Assembly (NCBI GenBank): GCA_949297185.1
Contig: CASFRM010000008.1
Coordinates: 1 to 62,381 of the forward strand
Source: an uncultured Pseudomonadota bacterium
GTDB lineage: Bacteria; Pseudomonadota; Alphaproteobacteria; RF32; CAG-239
Length of the DNA: 62,381 bases
Direction: 5' to 3'
A model generated the notes under the pieces. It was not told the DNA's origin, did not search any database, and saw nothing but the letters and a program-made list of their open reading frames with translations. Positions 23,263 to 33,310 of this stretch are shown one piece after another (the stretch's first letter is position 1; the number at the start of each line of letters is the position of its first letter). A program made the translations under genes and the position numbers.

Positions 23263-24477
23263 TTAAAAAAATGTCTTAGCTTTGTTGATAGCTTGACACA
23301 AAATATCAATATCTTCTTTAGTATTATACACTCCAAGCGATGCTCGAGCTACGGATTCATATCCCATACGATGAACTAACGGAGCCGCACAATGATGCCC
23401 CACCCTTACGGCTACACCTTCTTTATCAAGGATAAACGCCAAATCCTGAGGGTGAATTCCGTCTATTACGAATGAGAGTATCCCGCTTTTTTCTTTGGCT
23501 TGACCTATATGGCGAAGTCCGGAGATCGATGATAATTTTTCCATGCCGTAAGATGTTAACTCATCTTCATGTGCTGCAATATTATCCATGCCTATGTTTT
23601 GTAAAAATCTCAAAGCCTCGCCTAGGCCTATTGCCTCTACAATCGCCGGAGTTCCGGCTTCAAAACGAGCCGGCGGAACATCAAAAGTGGTATGCTCATA
23701 AGTGACTTTGTCAACCATATCACCACCGCATTGGTACGGCGGCATAGAATCTAATAAATCATATTTACCATACAACACGCCAATTCCGGTCGGGCCGTAG
23801 GTTTTGTGTCCGGAAAATGCCAAAAAGTCACAATCCAATACTTGGACATCTATTTTGCGATGGACGGCAAGTTGGCAGGCATCGACCAAAACTTTGGCTC
23901 CGATATTGTGTGCCTCGGCTATTATCTCTGCAAGAGGGAATACCGTGCCCAAAACATTGGACATACCGGTAATGGCAACCAATTTGGTTTTTGGGCTTAA
24001 CTTGTTTTTAAAATCTGAAAAATCAAATGAACCATCATCGTTTACTCGACAGATATTAAGCTTAAAACCAATCTCATCTCTTAATACTTGCCACGGAACC
24101 AAGTTGGCATGATGTTCGGCCTCGGAAATCAAAACCTCGTCAGCAGAGGTTAAATATTTGCGGCCATAACTTGCTGCAACCAAGTTAATTGCTTCGGTAG
24201 CGTTGCGGGTAAATACAATTTCCGAATCGCTTCCGGCATTGATAAATTTTTGCACATCACGACGTGCCTCTTCATAGGCAGAGGTTATTTCTTCCGATAA
24301 AAAATAAGAGCCGCGATGAACATTGGAATATTCATGAAGATACATCTGCGTCATTTTGTCGATAACACATTTGGGTTTTTGCGCCGACGCTCCGCTGTCT
24401 AAAAAAGTGTTGGGCTTGCCGTTTATTTTTTGCGCCAAAATCGGAAATTCCTGACGAATCTTCATAACATCGAACAT
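23263..24477 (-). CDS. sufS: Cysteine desulfurase SufS
   Basis: This PLP enzyme releases sulfur from cysteine as a persulfide. The 404-residue protein has the PLP lysine in FSGHKTYGPTG, the ATEAIN and EAEHHANLVPW blocks, and the active Cys363 in RVGHHCAAP. It is the group II (SufS) form, which depends on SufE, and sufE is present downstream. It starts directly after sufD with an AAGGG site and is part of the suf operon. Confidence 0.96.
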   Translation of the reverse strand: MFDVMKIRQEFPILAQKINGKPNTFLDSGASAQKPKCVIDKMTQMYLHEYSNVHRGSYFLSEEITSAYEEARRDVQKFINAGSDSEIVFTRNATEAINLVAASYGRKYLTSADEVLISEAEHHANLVPWQVLRDEIGFKLNICRVNDDGSFDFSDFKNKLSPKTKLVAITGMSNVLGTVFPLAEIIAEAHNIGAKVLVDACQLAVHRKIDVQVLDCDFLAFSGHKTYGPTGIGVLYGKYDLLDSMPPYQCGGDMVDKVTYEHTTFDVPPARFEAGTPAIVEAIGLGEALRFLQNIGMDNIAAHEDELTSYGMEKLSSISGLRHIGQAKEKSGILSFVIDGIHPQDLAFILDKEGVAVRVGHHCAAPLVHRMGYESVARASLGVYNTKEDIDILCQAINKAKTFF

Positions 24478-24479
24478 CT

Positions 24480-25745
24480 TTATTCCCTTTCTTTGAGCGG
24501 ATTGGCGGCCATACTCATAAATTGCCTAATCTCTTGATTATCTATCTTGGCAATGACATCATTTAAGTAGGCATCTATCAAAATTTGACGCGCTTCTTCT
24601 TCGCCAATACCGCGAGAACGCATATAAAACAGCTGATCGGCATTAAGCTCACCGCTGGCGGCTCCATGCGAGCATTTGACATCATCGGCGAAAATCTCCA
24701 GCTCCGGCTTAACATCAATTTCGGCTTCATCGCTTAGCAACATTGCCTTGTGTAATTGGTAGCCTTCGGTTTTGACGGCTTGAGGGGCAATATGAATCTT
24801 GCCTTGGAACACACCTTTGGCTTGACCGCCGATAACTCCTTTAACCAACTGTGATGATTGGGTAAACGGTTTGAGGTGCTCAATATCGGTAGTGGTATCA
24901 ATGGTTGCCCAGCCATTCATGATATATGCGGCATCAACTTCGGCTTTGGCATATTCGGCTGACAAAATTACTTTGGTTTCGTTGCGTGATAAATCAGCAC
25001 CCTTTTGCAAACAAAAGCTTTTGTACTCGCCGCTTGCGGCAACAAATACCGAATTAAGCGCAATATGTGCAGCCTTATAGGCCTCGGATTGCAACTTATA
25101 ATGATGCAAAGAAGCATTCTCGCTTATGTAAATTTCATTAACCATATTTACAAAGTAAGATGATTTTAGCTCTCCGTCGTAGCAATAATATTCCATTATC
25201 TCGGCTTGAGAAGAATCGTCCATAATCACCAGATTGCGTAGAGAATGTTGCCGCAATTCTTGGTCGGCAGTAATATGATTTATTATGGCTAATGGCTTTT
25301 CAACCTTGGTGCCGGCGGCAACTTTTATATAAACGCCTTCGCCGAGATAAGCTTGATTCAGTGCAGCAAACGGGTGTTTGGAGACATCAGCCAACGCACC
25401 GATTTTTCCTCTGATTTCGGGCTTAAACATTATAGCCTCGATTAGCGGCAACACCTCTACTCCCTGTGGCAAATCATCGTCGCAAGAGGAAAAAACTCCG
25501 TTTTCAAAATATATTTTACAAGCATTAAATGGTAAGTTTTTATTTGGGTTTAAGCAACCTTCTCCACGCGGAGCCGGTGTAAAATCCTCAGCAAAAAAGC
25601 GAATCGGTTTGGTATATTTCCAGGCCTCGGCTTTTGGTTGCGGTATGCCGCTAACGGCAAAAGCATCTCTGCCCGCCGACCTCATATCTTTTAGCCACGG
25701 AATATCATCGCCGATAAGTTTGATGTCGTGCAGAAGCTTGCTCAT
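24480..25745 (-). CDS. sufD: Fe-S assembly scaffold subunit SufD
   Basis: SufD pairs with SufB as the SufBC2D scaffold. The 421-residue protein has a variable helical N-terminus, the long right-handed beta-helix core (LAIINHITADQELRQHSLRNLVIMDDSSQAEIMEYYCYDG...) and the C-terminal helical block KCSHGAASGELNADQLFYMRSRGIGEEEAR that contacts SufC. The start overlaps the sufC stop by 4 bases (ATGA), so coupling is tight. Confidence 0.95.
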   Translation of the reverse strand: MSKLLHDIKLIGDDIPWLKDMRSAGRDAFAVSGIPQPKAEAWKYTKPIRFFAEDFTPAPRGEGCLNPNKNLPFNACKIYFENGVFSSCDDDLPQGVEVLPLIEAIMFKPEIRGKIGALADVSKHPFAALNQAYLGEGVYIKVAAGTKVEKPLAIINHITADQELRQHSLRNLVIMDDSSQAEIMEYYCYDGELKSSYFVNMVNEIYISENASLHHYKLQSEAYKAAHIALNSVFVAASGEYKSFCLQKGADLSRNETKVILSAEYAKAEVDAAYIMNGWATIDTTTDIEHLKPFTQSSQLVKGVIGGQAKGVFQGKIHIAPQAVKTEGYQLHKAMLLSDEAEIDVKPELEIFADDVKCSHGAASGELNADQLFYMRSRGIGEEEARQILIDAYLNDVIAKIDNQEIRQFMSMAANPLKERE

Positions 25746-26500
25746 TGGTTATCTTTCACAAATGCGGCGTAGCCTTTTTCTTCCAATTCAAGAGCCAGTT
25801 CGCGGCCGCCGGTGGTAACAATCTTGCCGCCGGCATAGATATGAACAAAATGCGGAACAATGTAGTTGAGCAATTTCTGATAGTGGGTAATTATCAGCAA
25901 GCCTTTATCTTGTGTATGCAGGGCATTTACACCATCGGCAACAATTTTGATGGCATCAACATCCAAGCCGGAATCGGCCTCATCCAAAATTGCCAAATCA
26001 GGTTTTAGAACGCTCATCTGCAAAGTTTCGAGCTTTTTCTTCTCGCCGCCGGAAAAACCGACATTGACATCGCGTTTTATCATCTCCGGCGTTAACCCTA
26101 GTTTACGACCTTCTTCACGCACCAATTTAATAAATTCCATGGTATCAAGTTCCGGCTCCATGCGATGTTTACGCACTGCGTTAACCGCATGTTTTAAAAA
26201 CGAAGTTACGGAAACTCCGGGGATATCTACCGGATATTGCATAAACATAAATAAGCCTTCTCGGGCTCTTTCTTCGGCCGACATTTTGAGCAGGTCTTTG
26301 CCCTTAAATTTTACACGACCTGATGTTACTTTATACCCCGGCTTGCCGCACAAAACATTTGATAAAGTTGATTTACCGGCTCCGTTCGGCCCCATAATGG
26401 CATGAATCTCTCCGGGATTAATGACCAAATTAAACCCTTTGATAATTTCTTTGCCCTCTACTCCGGCATATAAATCTTCTATCTCAAGCAACGGCTCCAT
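25742..26500 (-). CDS. sufC: Fe-S assembly ATPase SufC
   Basis: SufC is the ABC-type ATPase of the SufBCD complex. Walker A is GPNGAGKST (residues 37-45), the signature is FSGGEKKKLE, Walker B is LAILDEADSGLDVDA, and the switch His is in IITHYQKLL. I chose ATG 26500 (252 residues), with GGGAAG at the right distance; the frame goes on to 26521 within the preceding gene. It overlaps the MazG-like ORF by 17 bases. Confidence 0.95.
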   Translation of the reverse strand: MEPLLEIEDLYAGVEGKEIIKGFNLVINPGEIHAIMGPNGAGKSTLSNVLCGKPGYKVTSGRVKFKGKDLLKMSAEERAREGLFMFMQYPVDIPGVSVTSFLKHAVNAVRKHRMEPELDTMEFIKLVREEGRKLGLTPEMIKRDVNVGFSGGEKKKLETLQMSVLKPDLAILDEADSGLDVDAIKIVADGVNALHTQDKGLLIITHYQKLLNYIVPHFVHIYAGGKIVTTGGRELALELEEKGYAAFVKDNQ

Positions 26501-26771
26501 GTTTTTCTTCCCATTCATCAAGTCTTTTTTCTATCTTTTGCAATTTTTCTTTTTTGTATTCTTCAACATCTTCGGCAATATCATAGCAATACTTTAGCTG
26601 TTGCAGCATTATTTCAACATCTGCGGTTTCTTCTATAATTTCGGCAACATTATCTTTTTTGCGGTTGATGTTTTTTAATATTTCTTTGGTCAGCTCGCTC
26701 ATTTCTTCAATTACCTGAAGCATTTGCGCATCTTTACCCCATACTTTTAGGGCTCTTTTGTATATATTCAT
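26484..26771 (-). CDS. MazG-like all-alpha NTP pyrophosphohydrolase
   Basis: The 95-residue protein has the metal-binding pattern of MazG/all-alpha NTP-PPases: VIEEMSELTKE in the first helix pair and IIEETADVEIMLQQL in the second, where the acidic residues bind Mg2+. Such enzymes remove abnormal or excess NTPs. It has been inserted between sufB and sufC: 1 base separates it from the sufB stop at 26773, and its end overlaps the sufC start. It must therefore be part of the suf operon. I know of no standard suf cluster that contains a MazG-like gene. Confidence 0.75.
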   Translation of the reverse strand: MNIYKRALKVWGKDAQMLQVIEEMSELTKEILKNINRKKDNVAEIIEETADVEIMLQQLKYCYDIAEDVEEYKKEKLQKIEKRLDEWEEKHGAVA

Positions 26772-26772
26772 C

Positions 26773-28227
26773 TTAACCTACACTCCCTTCAAGTGAAATG
26801 TTAATTAACTTGGCGGCCTCTATGGCAAACTCCATCGGCAAATGCTGCATGACATCTTTGCAGAATCCGTTTACAATCAAACTAACGGCCTCTTCTTCGC
26901 TGATACCTCTTTGGCGACAGTAAAAAAGTTGCTCATCCGATATTTTTGAGGTGGTTGCCTCGTGCTCCAGCTGAGCTTTTTTGTTGCGGTTTTCAATATA
27001 CGGCACGGTATGTGAGCCGCATTTATCGCCAATCAGCAAACTGTCGCATTGGGTGTAGTTACGAGCATTGTCGGCATTGGGCGATATCTTTACCAAACCG
27101 CGATAGGTTTGATTGGACATACCGGCCGATATGCCTTTGGAAGTAATTTTTGAAGTGGTATTTTTGCCGATGTGAATCATTTTAGTTCCGGTATCGGCTT
27201 GCTGGTAGTTGTTGGTAATGGCTACCGAATAAAACTCGCCGCTGGAATTGTTGCCCTGCAAAACGCAAGAAGGATATTTCCAGGTTACTGCCGAACCGGT
27301 TTCGACCTGCGTCCACGAGACTTTAGAATTTTCGCCGCGGCAAGCCGCTCTTTTGGTAACAAAATTGTAAACACCGCCCTTACCATCTTTGTCTCCGGGG
27401 TACCAGTTTTGCACCGTGGAATACTTGACTTCGGCGTTGTTTAAAACCACAATCTCAACAATCGCGGCATGGAGTTGGTTTTCGTCGCGTTGCGGCGCAG
27501 TACAACCTTCCAGATATGAGACATAGCTATCATCATCGGCAATAATTAAAGTACGCTCAAACTGTCCGGTGTTTTTGGCATTAATTCTAAAATAAGTCGA
27601 AAGTTCCATCGGGCATTTTACGCCTTTGGGAATATACACAAAAGAGCCGTCGGTAAAAACCGCGGAATTTAAACAAGCAAAGAAATTGTCGGTATAAGGC
27701 ACTACCGAGCCCAAATATTGTTTTACCAAATCGGGGTGTTCTTTTACCGCTTCGGAAATAGAACAGAAAATTACGCCTTGTTCAGCCAATTTGGCTCGAT
27801 AAGTAGTAGCTACGGATACACTGTCAAATACCGCATCAACCGCGACAACTCCGGCTAAAACCTCTTGTTCTTTTAGCGGAATTCCTAATTTTTCATATGT
27901 TTCAATTAGTTCTTTATCAACATCTTGAAGGCTTTGCGGCTTAACTTTTTGCTTGGGAGCCGAGTAATAAGAAAGGCTTTGGTAATCGATTTTATCATAA
28001 TGCAGTTTGGCCCAAGAAGGTTCTTTCATACCTTGCCAAAACTCAAATGCCTTTAATCTCCAATCCAAAAGCCATTCCGGCTCGCCTTTTTTCTTGGATA
28101 TAAGTTTAATCACATCGGCATTGAGGCCGACGGGAACCGTGTCGGCTTCTATTTCGGTAGTGAAGCCGTACTTGTATTTATCTCCCGAACTATCGGTAAT
28201 CTCTATATTATTTTTACTTTCTTCCAT
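26773..28227 (-). CDS. sufB: Fe-S assembly scaffold subunit SufB
   Basis: SufB is the main scaffold on which the nascent cluster is built. From ATG 28227 it is 484 residues, matching the family: [10 protein letters not shown] near the N-terminus, the [24 protein letters not shown] block, the beta-helix core with [20 protein letters not shown], and the C-terminal [25 protein letters not shown]. The frame extends to a TTG at 28266 but the extra residues do not match the family. This is the first suf gene in the run; no IscR-type regulator is visible before it. Confidence 0.95.
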   Translation of the reverse strand: MEESKNNIEITDSSGDKYKYGFTTEIEADTVPVGLNADVIKLISKKKGEPEWLLDWRLKAFEFWQGMKEPSWAKLHYDKIDYQSLSYYSAPKQKVKPQSLQDVDKELIETYEKLGIPLKEQEVLAGVVAVDAVFDSVSVATTYRAKLAEQGVIFCSISEAVKEHPDLVKQYLGSVVPYTDNFFACLNSAVFTDGSFVYIPKGVKCPMELSTYFRINAKNTGQFERTLIIADDDSYVSYLEGCTAPQRDENQLHAAIVEIVVLNNAEVKYSTVQNWYPGDKDGKGGVYNFVTKRAACRGENSKVSWTQVETGSAVTWKYPSCVLQGNNSSGEFYSVAITNNYQQADTGTKMIHIGKNTTSKITSKGISAGMSNQTYRGLVKISPNADNARNYTQCDSLLIGDKCGSHTVPYIENRNKKAQLEHEATTSKISDEQLFYCRQRGISEEEAVSLIVNGFCKDVMQHLPMEFAIEAAKLINISLEGSVG

Positions 28228-28340
28228 GGCAGGAAAGAAGTTAGTGTTTTTTTTGTTTAAAATCAACCCATATTTAACCTTATTTTAGCTTTTATGAATC
28301 TAGCCTCAAAGACAAATGTGATGTTTGAAAGGGCCTTGTT

Positions 28341-29390
28341 ATGTTAATTGCCGTTATTTTACTTGCTTTTTTATGCCTTGCCGCATTAGTTGCCGCTTTT
28401 GTGTTTTTTAGAGAATGGCAGCAAACAAGACGGAGTTTGCAAGAACTTTTGCTTGAAGCCGAAGAAGCTCAAAAATCTCAAGTCGAGCATACTAACGGAG
28501 ATGTTTACTTAAAAATCGACGAGCAGTTTAACATATCTTTTATTGAAGAAAGCGGAGCCAAAACTCTGGGATATACGGCCGCAGAACTTACCGAAAAGCC
28601 CATTATCGGTACATTGCTTGAAGATGTAAAAGCTAACAACGACGCCTTAAATGAAATGTTTGGCAAATCGGCAAAAAAACAAACAACTTTTAACACACAA
28701 ATGCTTATCCGTCGCAAAGACGGCAAAAACATGCTGATGTTGGTGAGAATCCGTCCGATATTAAACGAAATATTAAAATGCAAAGGCTTGAGTCTCTTGT
28801 GTAAAGATATATCCAAAGCCGATAGCCTGCAACGAGAACTTAAGGACTTTCAATCTATTGACCCGTTTACCAACATACTCAATGAAACCACTCTAAAGTC
28901 GCGTTTTGAACACGATTTTAAGCTTGCAAACCGCTACAATAAAGAGCTTTCTGCAATTATTGTCGAACTGTGTGACTTATATGACTTCATCGCCAAAGGA
29001 ATCGACTTTGAAACTGCCGATAACATGTTGAAAAAAGTCAGCAATATTTGTATTGCGTCGTTGCCAAAAGATTCTTATGCCGGAAGAGTTGATAAAACTA
29101 AAATTGTTTTAGCTCTTAAAAACACAAGTCGTAAAACAGCTCAGGAGCTATCCGAAAAAATATATAAAGAATCGGTCGAAACAATCAAAAAACTGCGTGT
29201 TGACGGCACCAATGCTCAAATGATTATAATTTCTTATTCTGACCGCAAAGGCTTTACCGATAGTTTTGATGCAATGTACGGAAGAATGCTCCATCATATA
29301 AACATGTCACTAAAAAACAGAGAGTACGGATTGGTATCATCAAAACAAAAAGCTCGCTCTTTGGCTGATTTAGAAAATATTAAGGGTTAA
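28341..29390 (+). CDS. PAS plus degenerate GGDEF membrane protein
   Basis: The protein has one N-terminal membrane span (residues 1-24), a coiled linker, a PAS domain (~55-165: VYLKIDEQFNISFIEESGAKTLGYTAAEL...IGTLLED) and a GGDEF-like domain (~175-330: SIDPFTNILNETTLKSRFEHDFKLANRYNKELSAIIVELCDL). The position of the GGDEF signature reads AGRVDKTKIVLAL, so both glycines and the Asp-Glu pair are lost. No cyclase activity is expected. It could bind a ligand through PAS and act by protein contact. It starts divergently from sufB with a short shared upstream region, and nlpD follows 44 bases downstream. Confidence 0.7.
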   Translation: MLIAVILLAFLCLAALVAAFVFFREWQQTRRSLQELLLEAEEAQKSQVEHTNGDVYLKIDEQFNISFIEESGAKTLGYTAAELTEKPIIGTLLEDVKANNDALNEMFGKSAKKQTTFNTQMLIRRKDGKNMLMLVRIRPILNEILKCKGLSLLCKDISKADSLQRELKDFQSIDPFTNILNETTLKSRFEHDFKLANRYNKELSAIIVELCDLYDFIAKGIDFETADNMLKKVSNICIASLPKDSYAGRVDKTKIVLALKNTSRKTAQELSEKIYKESVETIKKLRVDGTNAQMIIISYSDRKGFTDSFDAMYGRMLHHINMSLKNREYGLVSSKQKARSLADLENIKG

Positions 29391-29434
29391 ATGTTACCAT
29401 ATCTTAAAATCAGAGATAATAAAACGGTAACCGT

Positions 29435-30334
29435 ATGCTCAAAAAAAAGCTATTAATATGCATAATGATGTTGTTGCTTGGAGCTTGCTCGCAAGAGACC
29501 AAATTGTTCGGGCGTACCTTATGGGGCGGTTATTCTTCACAACAAGAAGGTTCGGTATTGGTCAGAAAGGGAGATACTCTGTATAGTATTTCTCGCTCAC
29601 ACGATGTGCCGATGCGTGAGGTAATTGAGATTAACGGGCTGAGGCCTCCTTATACGCTCAAAGTCGGACAAAGATTACAACTGCCGCGAGCCAAATATCA
29701 TATCGTTGCCAAAGGTGATACCCTTTACAATATCTCGAAAAGATACAATGTTGATATGTCAACACTAAGCCGCACCAATAATCTTAAATCTCCGTTTGCC
29801 TTAAAAATAGGTCAGAAATTGTTGATGCCTGGGTCTATCGTAACAGCCCAAAATCAGACTTACACCTCAAGTAAAAAGACAAAGACTTATGCAAAATCAT
29901 CGACGACTAAAAAAACAACCAGCAAAAAATACACCTATGTTCAGCCGTCGACCAAACGCAAACAAAAGTTTATGTGGCCGGTTAAAGGTCAGGTTATATC
30001 CAAATTCGGACCCATTGCCAAGGGACGCAATAATGACGGTATTAACATTAAAGCGGCCAGAGGCACAACCGTAAAAGCAGCCGATGCCGGTGTTGTTGCC
30101 TATGCAGGAAACGAGCTTAAGGGTTTCGGTAATTTGATATTGATTAAGCATAATGACGGTTGGGTTACCGCTTATGCTCATAACGACACCATCAAAGTGC
30201 GCAAAGGACAAAAGGTCAGCAAAGGCACACCGATTGCCACCGTAGGTACGACCGGAGGTGTTACCATACCGCAACTGCACTTTGAAACCAGAGCCGGCAA
30301 AAAAGCCCTAAACCCGTTGGCTTATCTCAATTAA
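29435..30334 (+). CDS. nlpD: NlpD-like amidase activator with two LysM domains
   Basis: The 299-residue protein has a lipoprotein signal (MLKKKLLICIMMLLLGACS), two LysM repeats (VRKGDTLYSISRSHDVPMREVIEINGL... and VAKGDTLYNISKRYNVDMSTLSRTNNL...), a Lys/Thr/Ser-rich linker and an M23 LytM fold (~190-299). In the M23 domain the first zinc ligand block reads NNDGINIKA where active enzymes have H..GID, so it is catalytically dead, as in E. coli NlpD. Its role is to activate the cell-wall amidase at division. No amidase gene is adjacent. Confidence 0.88.
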   Translation: MLKKKLLICIMMLLLGACSQETKLFGRTLWGGYSSQQEGSVLVRKGDTLYSISRSHDVPMREVIEINGLRPPYTLKVGQRLQLPRAKYHIVAKGDTLYNISKRYNVDMSTLSRTNNLKSPFALKIGQKLLMPGSIVTAQNQTYTSSKKTKTYAKSSTTKKTTSKKYTYVQPSTKRKQKFMWPVKGQVISKFGPIAKGRNNDGINIKAARGTTVKAADAGVVAYAGNELKGFGNLILIKHNDGWVTAYAHNDTIKVRKGQKVSKGTPIATVGTTGGVTIPQLHFETRAGKKALNPLAYLN

Positions 30335-30444
30335 CATTCTAAAAAATAAAAAAATCTTGTGAAATCTTAAAAAATTACCTATATATGCAGTAATAAATGT
30401 TTTATATTACTGCTAATTTTAATTAATTGATTTGGAGAAAAATT

Positions 30445-30768
30445 ATGTTTATAAGTCCCGCATTTGCTCAAACCGCAGGCACAGCCGCTGCCGGAAGCTC
30501 TTTGGGCGGCATGGTTTTGCAATTGTTGCTCATCTTTGCTATTTTTTACTTTTTGCTGATAAGACCGCAACAAAAAAGATTAAAAGAACATGAGGCAAGA
30601 TTGAGAGCCATCAAACGCGGGGATAAAGTTATTACCGGTGGCGGAATTATCGCTAAAATCGTTGAGGCAAAAGAAGGCGAAGATGAAATCAAAGCCGAAA
30701 TTGCCGAAGGTGTTAAAGTTACAATATCTCGTGCCACCGTGCGTGAAGTTATTTCCGAAGAAAAATAA
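30445..30768 (+). CDS. yajC: Preprotein translocase subunit YajC
   Basis: This small SecDF partner has one membrane span (QLLLIFAIFYFLLIRPQQKRLKEH) and a basic tail with GDKVITGGGIIAKI. I chose ATG 30445 (107 residues) with GGAG 7 bases upstream; the frame extends upstream to a TTG at 30427. It starts the yajC-secD-secF operon. Confidence 0.93.
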   Translation: MFISPAFAQTAGTAAAGSSLGGMVLQLLLIFAIFYFLLIRPQQKRLKEHEARLRAIKRGDKVITGGGIIAKIVEAKEGEDEIKAEIAEGVKVTISRATVREVISEEK

Positions 30769-30792
30769 TCAATAATTAAGGAAAATCAAAAA

Positions 30793-32337
30793 ATGTATAA
30801 ATTGTCAAAATCCAGAGTTGTTACAATTCTCGCCATTTGTTTGGCCGGTATATTTTTTGCCGTTCCGAACATTGTTCCCAACAAAGATGCTCTGCCTTCT
30901 TGGTGGCAGCCGATAAATTTGGGCTTGGACTTACAGGGCGGTTCGAATCTGTTGTTGGAAGTTAAACTTGATGATGTGTTAAAAGAGAGAATGTCTTCGA
31001 TAGAAGATTCTGCAAGACAGATTTTGCGTGAGAACAGAATCCGTTATAAATCTCTAACCTCAAGCGAAAACGGCGTAAAAGTTCTTATCGAAAACGCTGC
31101 TTCAAGAGCAAAGGCTTCGAACTTGTTCCGCAAGATTGACGAAGGTATTGTCGTGGAGGAAGTTGACGGTGATGGCCTGCTCATCAAATACAGCGATGTT
31201 GCCTTAAATCAACTCAAAGCTAAAGTAGTTGATCAATCAATTGAGATTGTTCGCCGTCGTATTGATGAATTGGGCACCAAAGAACCTTTAATCCAATCAC
31301 AAGGTGAAAATCGAATCGTAGTACAATTACCCGGATTGCAGAATCCGGAGTATGTTAAGACTTTGCTCGGTAAGACCGCAAAAATGTCTTTTCACTTGGT
31401 TGACAGCAATGCCCGTGCCGCAGATGCCAAAAGAGGCAAAATGGGGGCTAAATACAAATTAGCTTATGGCGAAATGGGTGAGCCTTATGTCATTACTCGC
31501 AAGCCTGTAGTCGGTGGCGAAAATTTGGTCGATGCTCAGCCATCTTTCCAAGAAGGTCAGGCTGTAGTTTCTTTCCGCTTTAATACTTTGGGCGGTAAAA
31601 AATTCGGCGAGGTTACCAAGGATAATATCGGGGAAAGACTGGCTATCGTACTTGACGGCGAAGTTATTTCGGCTCCGGTTATTCAAAGTGCCATTATGGG
31701 CGGATCCGGCGTTATTACCGGTAACTTTACCGTAGAATCGGCAAATGATTTGGCCTTACTCTTGCGCTCTGGCGCCTTACCTGCTCCGCTTGAAGTATTG
31801 GAAGAAAGAACCGTCGGTGCCGGTTTGGGTGCTGACTCAATTGAGGCCGGTGTGATTGCTTCTTGCATTGGTTTGGTTGCCGTAGTTTTGTTTATGTTGG
31901 CAGCTTATGGATTGTTTGGTGTATTCACTACCGTTGCCGTATTCATGAACTTGATTTTAATGCTCGGCGTATTGAGCCTGATGGGTGCGACTTTGACTTT
32001 GCCCGGTATTGCCGGTATTATCTTGACCATCGGCATGGCCGTTGATGCCAATGTTCTGATATTTGAGAGAATGCGCGAAGAGGTTAAGAACGGTCGTTCG
32101 ACCAGAGATGCCGCCGATGCCGGATTTACCGAGGCTTGGGCTACAATCGTGGATTCAAACTTAACAACCTTGGTTGCAGCATTCGTTCTGTTTTATTTCG
32201 GAACCGGTCCGGTAAGAGGTTTTGCCGTTACTTTGGCGGTTGGTATTGCAACCTCAATGTTTACTTCGGTTACCGTTACTCGTTTGATTATTACTGCTTG
32301 GCTTAACAAATACAAGCCGACCAGATTGCCTATTTAA
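30793..32337 (+). CDS. secD: Protein-export membrane protein SecD
   Basis: SecD, with SecF and YajC, uses the proton motive force to complete translocation through SecYEG. The 514-residue protein has an N-terminal span, a large periplasmic P1 domain (ILRENRIRYKS...IVRRRIDELGTKEP) and six C-terminal spans with GIAGIILTIGMAVDANVLIFERMREE. It is full length. AAGGA lies before the ATG, with a 24-base gap to yajC. Confidence 0.96.
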   Translation: MYKLSKSRVVTILAICLAGIFFAVPNIVPNKDALPSWWQPINLGLDLQGGSNLLLEVKLDDVLKERMSSIEDSARQILRENRIRYKSLTSSENGVKVLIENAASRAKASNLFRKIDEGIVVEEVDGDGLLIKYSDVALNQLKAKVVDQSIEIVRRRIDELGTKEPLIQSQGENRIVVQLPGLQNPEYVKTLLGKTAKMSFHLVDSNARAADAKRGKMGAKYKLAYGEMGEPYVITRKPVVGGENLVDAQPSFQEGQAVVSFRFNTLGGKKFGEVTKDNIGERLAIVLDGEVISAPVIQSAIMGGSGVITGNFTVESANDLALLLRSGALPAPLEVLEERTVGAGLGADSIEAGVIASCIGLVAVVLFMLAAYGLFGVFTTVAVFMNLILMLGVLSLMGATLTLPGIAGIILTIGMAVDANVLIFERMREEVKNGRSTRDAADAGFTEAWATIVDSNLTTLVAAFVLFYFGTGPVRGFAVTLAVGIATSMFTSVTVTRLIITAWLNKYKPTRLPI

Positions 32338-32357
32338 TCTGTTTTGAGGATAGAAAA

Positions 32358-33293
32358 ATGATAAAAGCTTTCAGTTGGATTACTAAAGATACTAATATCG
32401 ACTTTATGAAATCGAAAAAAATTACCTACTTTATGTCGGTATTGTTGTTGGGTTTATCAATTGCCAGTATCGTATTTAAGGGATTTAACTTCGGTATTGA
32501 TTTTTCCGGTGGTATTTTGATGGAAATAAAATCTCCGCAAGTTATTAATGTCGATGAAATGCGCAACACTTTGAGCAAATTGGATATTGATGAGCTTAAT
32601 TTGCAGAGCATGGGCGAGGACGGAACCGAAATAGTTATCAGAGCGCAAGCCAAAAATTTGGATGAAAAAGCTCAGATGAATATCATCAACCAGATTAAAG
32701 ATACTTTGGGCAATAATTATGAGTATCGCAGAATCGATTTGGTAGGTCCGCAAGTCGGCGAAGAATTGAAGACTAACGGCGTCATTGCCTCGGTAATTGC
32801 TATCTTGGCGATTACGGCTTATGTATGGTTTAGATTTGAGTGGCAGTTTGCAATCGGTGCCATTATCGGCCTTATCCATGATGTGGTTACTACTGCCGGT
32901 TTGTTGTCATTCTTCGGGCTTGATTTTAGCTTGACTACAATTGCCGCTATTTTGACCTTGGCCGGTTATTCGGTTAATGATACCGTGGTTACCTATGACA
33001 GAATCAGAGAAAACTTGCGTAAGTACAAGAAGATGAACCAAACCGATTTGTTGAATAAGAGTATCAACGACATTTTGTCGCGTACTTTCTTAACCGGTTT
33101 AACTACTTTGTTTGCCGCCTTGGCTTTGTTGATTTGGGGTGGTGATACTTTGCGCAGTTTTGCCTTTACAATCTTTTGGGGTGTAATTATCGGAACATAT
33201 TCTTCAATCTATGTTTCGACAACATTCCTATCATTGTTTGACTTGCGTGCTTCGCAAAACGAAGAGGTTATCAACCCCTTTGGCAATGCATAA
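32358..33293 (+). CDS. secF: Protein-export membrane protein SecF
   Basis: SecF is the second RND-type subunit. The 311-residue protein shows the SecF signature GFNFGIDFSGGILMEIK, an RRIDLVGPQVGEEL segment and six membrane spans with YSVNDTVVTYDRIREN. It follows secD by 20 bases with its own GAGGA site. Confidence 0.96.
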   Translation: MIKAFSWITKDTNIDFMKSKKITYFMSVLLLGLSIASIVFKGFNFGIDFSGGILMEIKSPQVINVDEMRNTLSKLDIDELNLQSMGEDGTEIVIRAQAKNLDEKAQMNIINQIKDTLGNNYEYRRIDLVGPQVGEELKTNGVIASVIAILAITAYVWFRFEWQFAIGAIIGLIHDVVTTAGLLSFFGLDFSLTTIAAILTLAGYSVNDTVVTYDRIRENLRKYKKMNQTDLLNKSINDILSRTFLTGLTTLFAALALLIWGGDTLRSFAFTIFWGVIIGTYSSIYVSTTFLSLFDLRASQNEEVINPFGNA

Positions 33294-33310
33294 GTTTTAA
33301 GGAATAAATT

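Noticed and set aside
28228..28266. Longer SufB start
   Set aside because: It needs a TTG start and the extra residues do not fit the family; ATG 28227 does.
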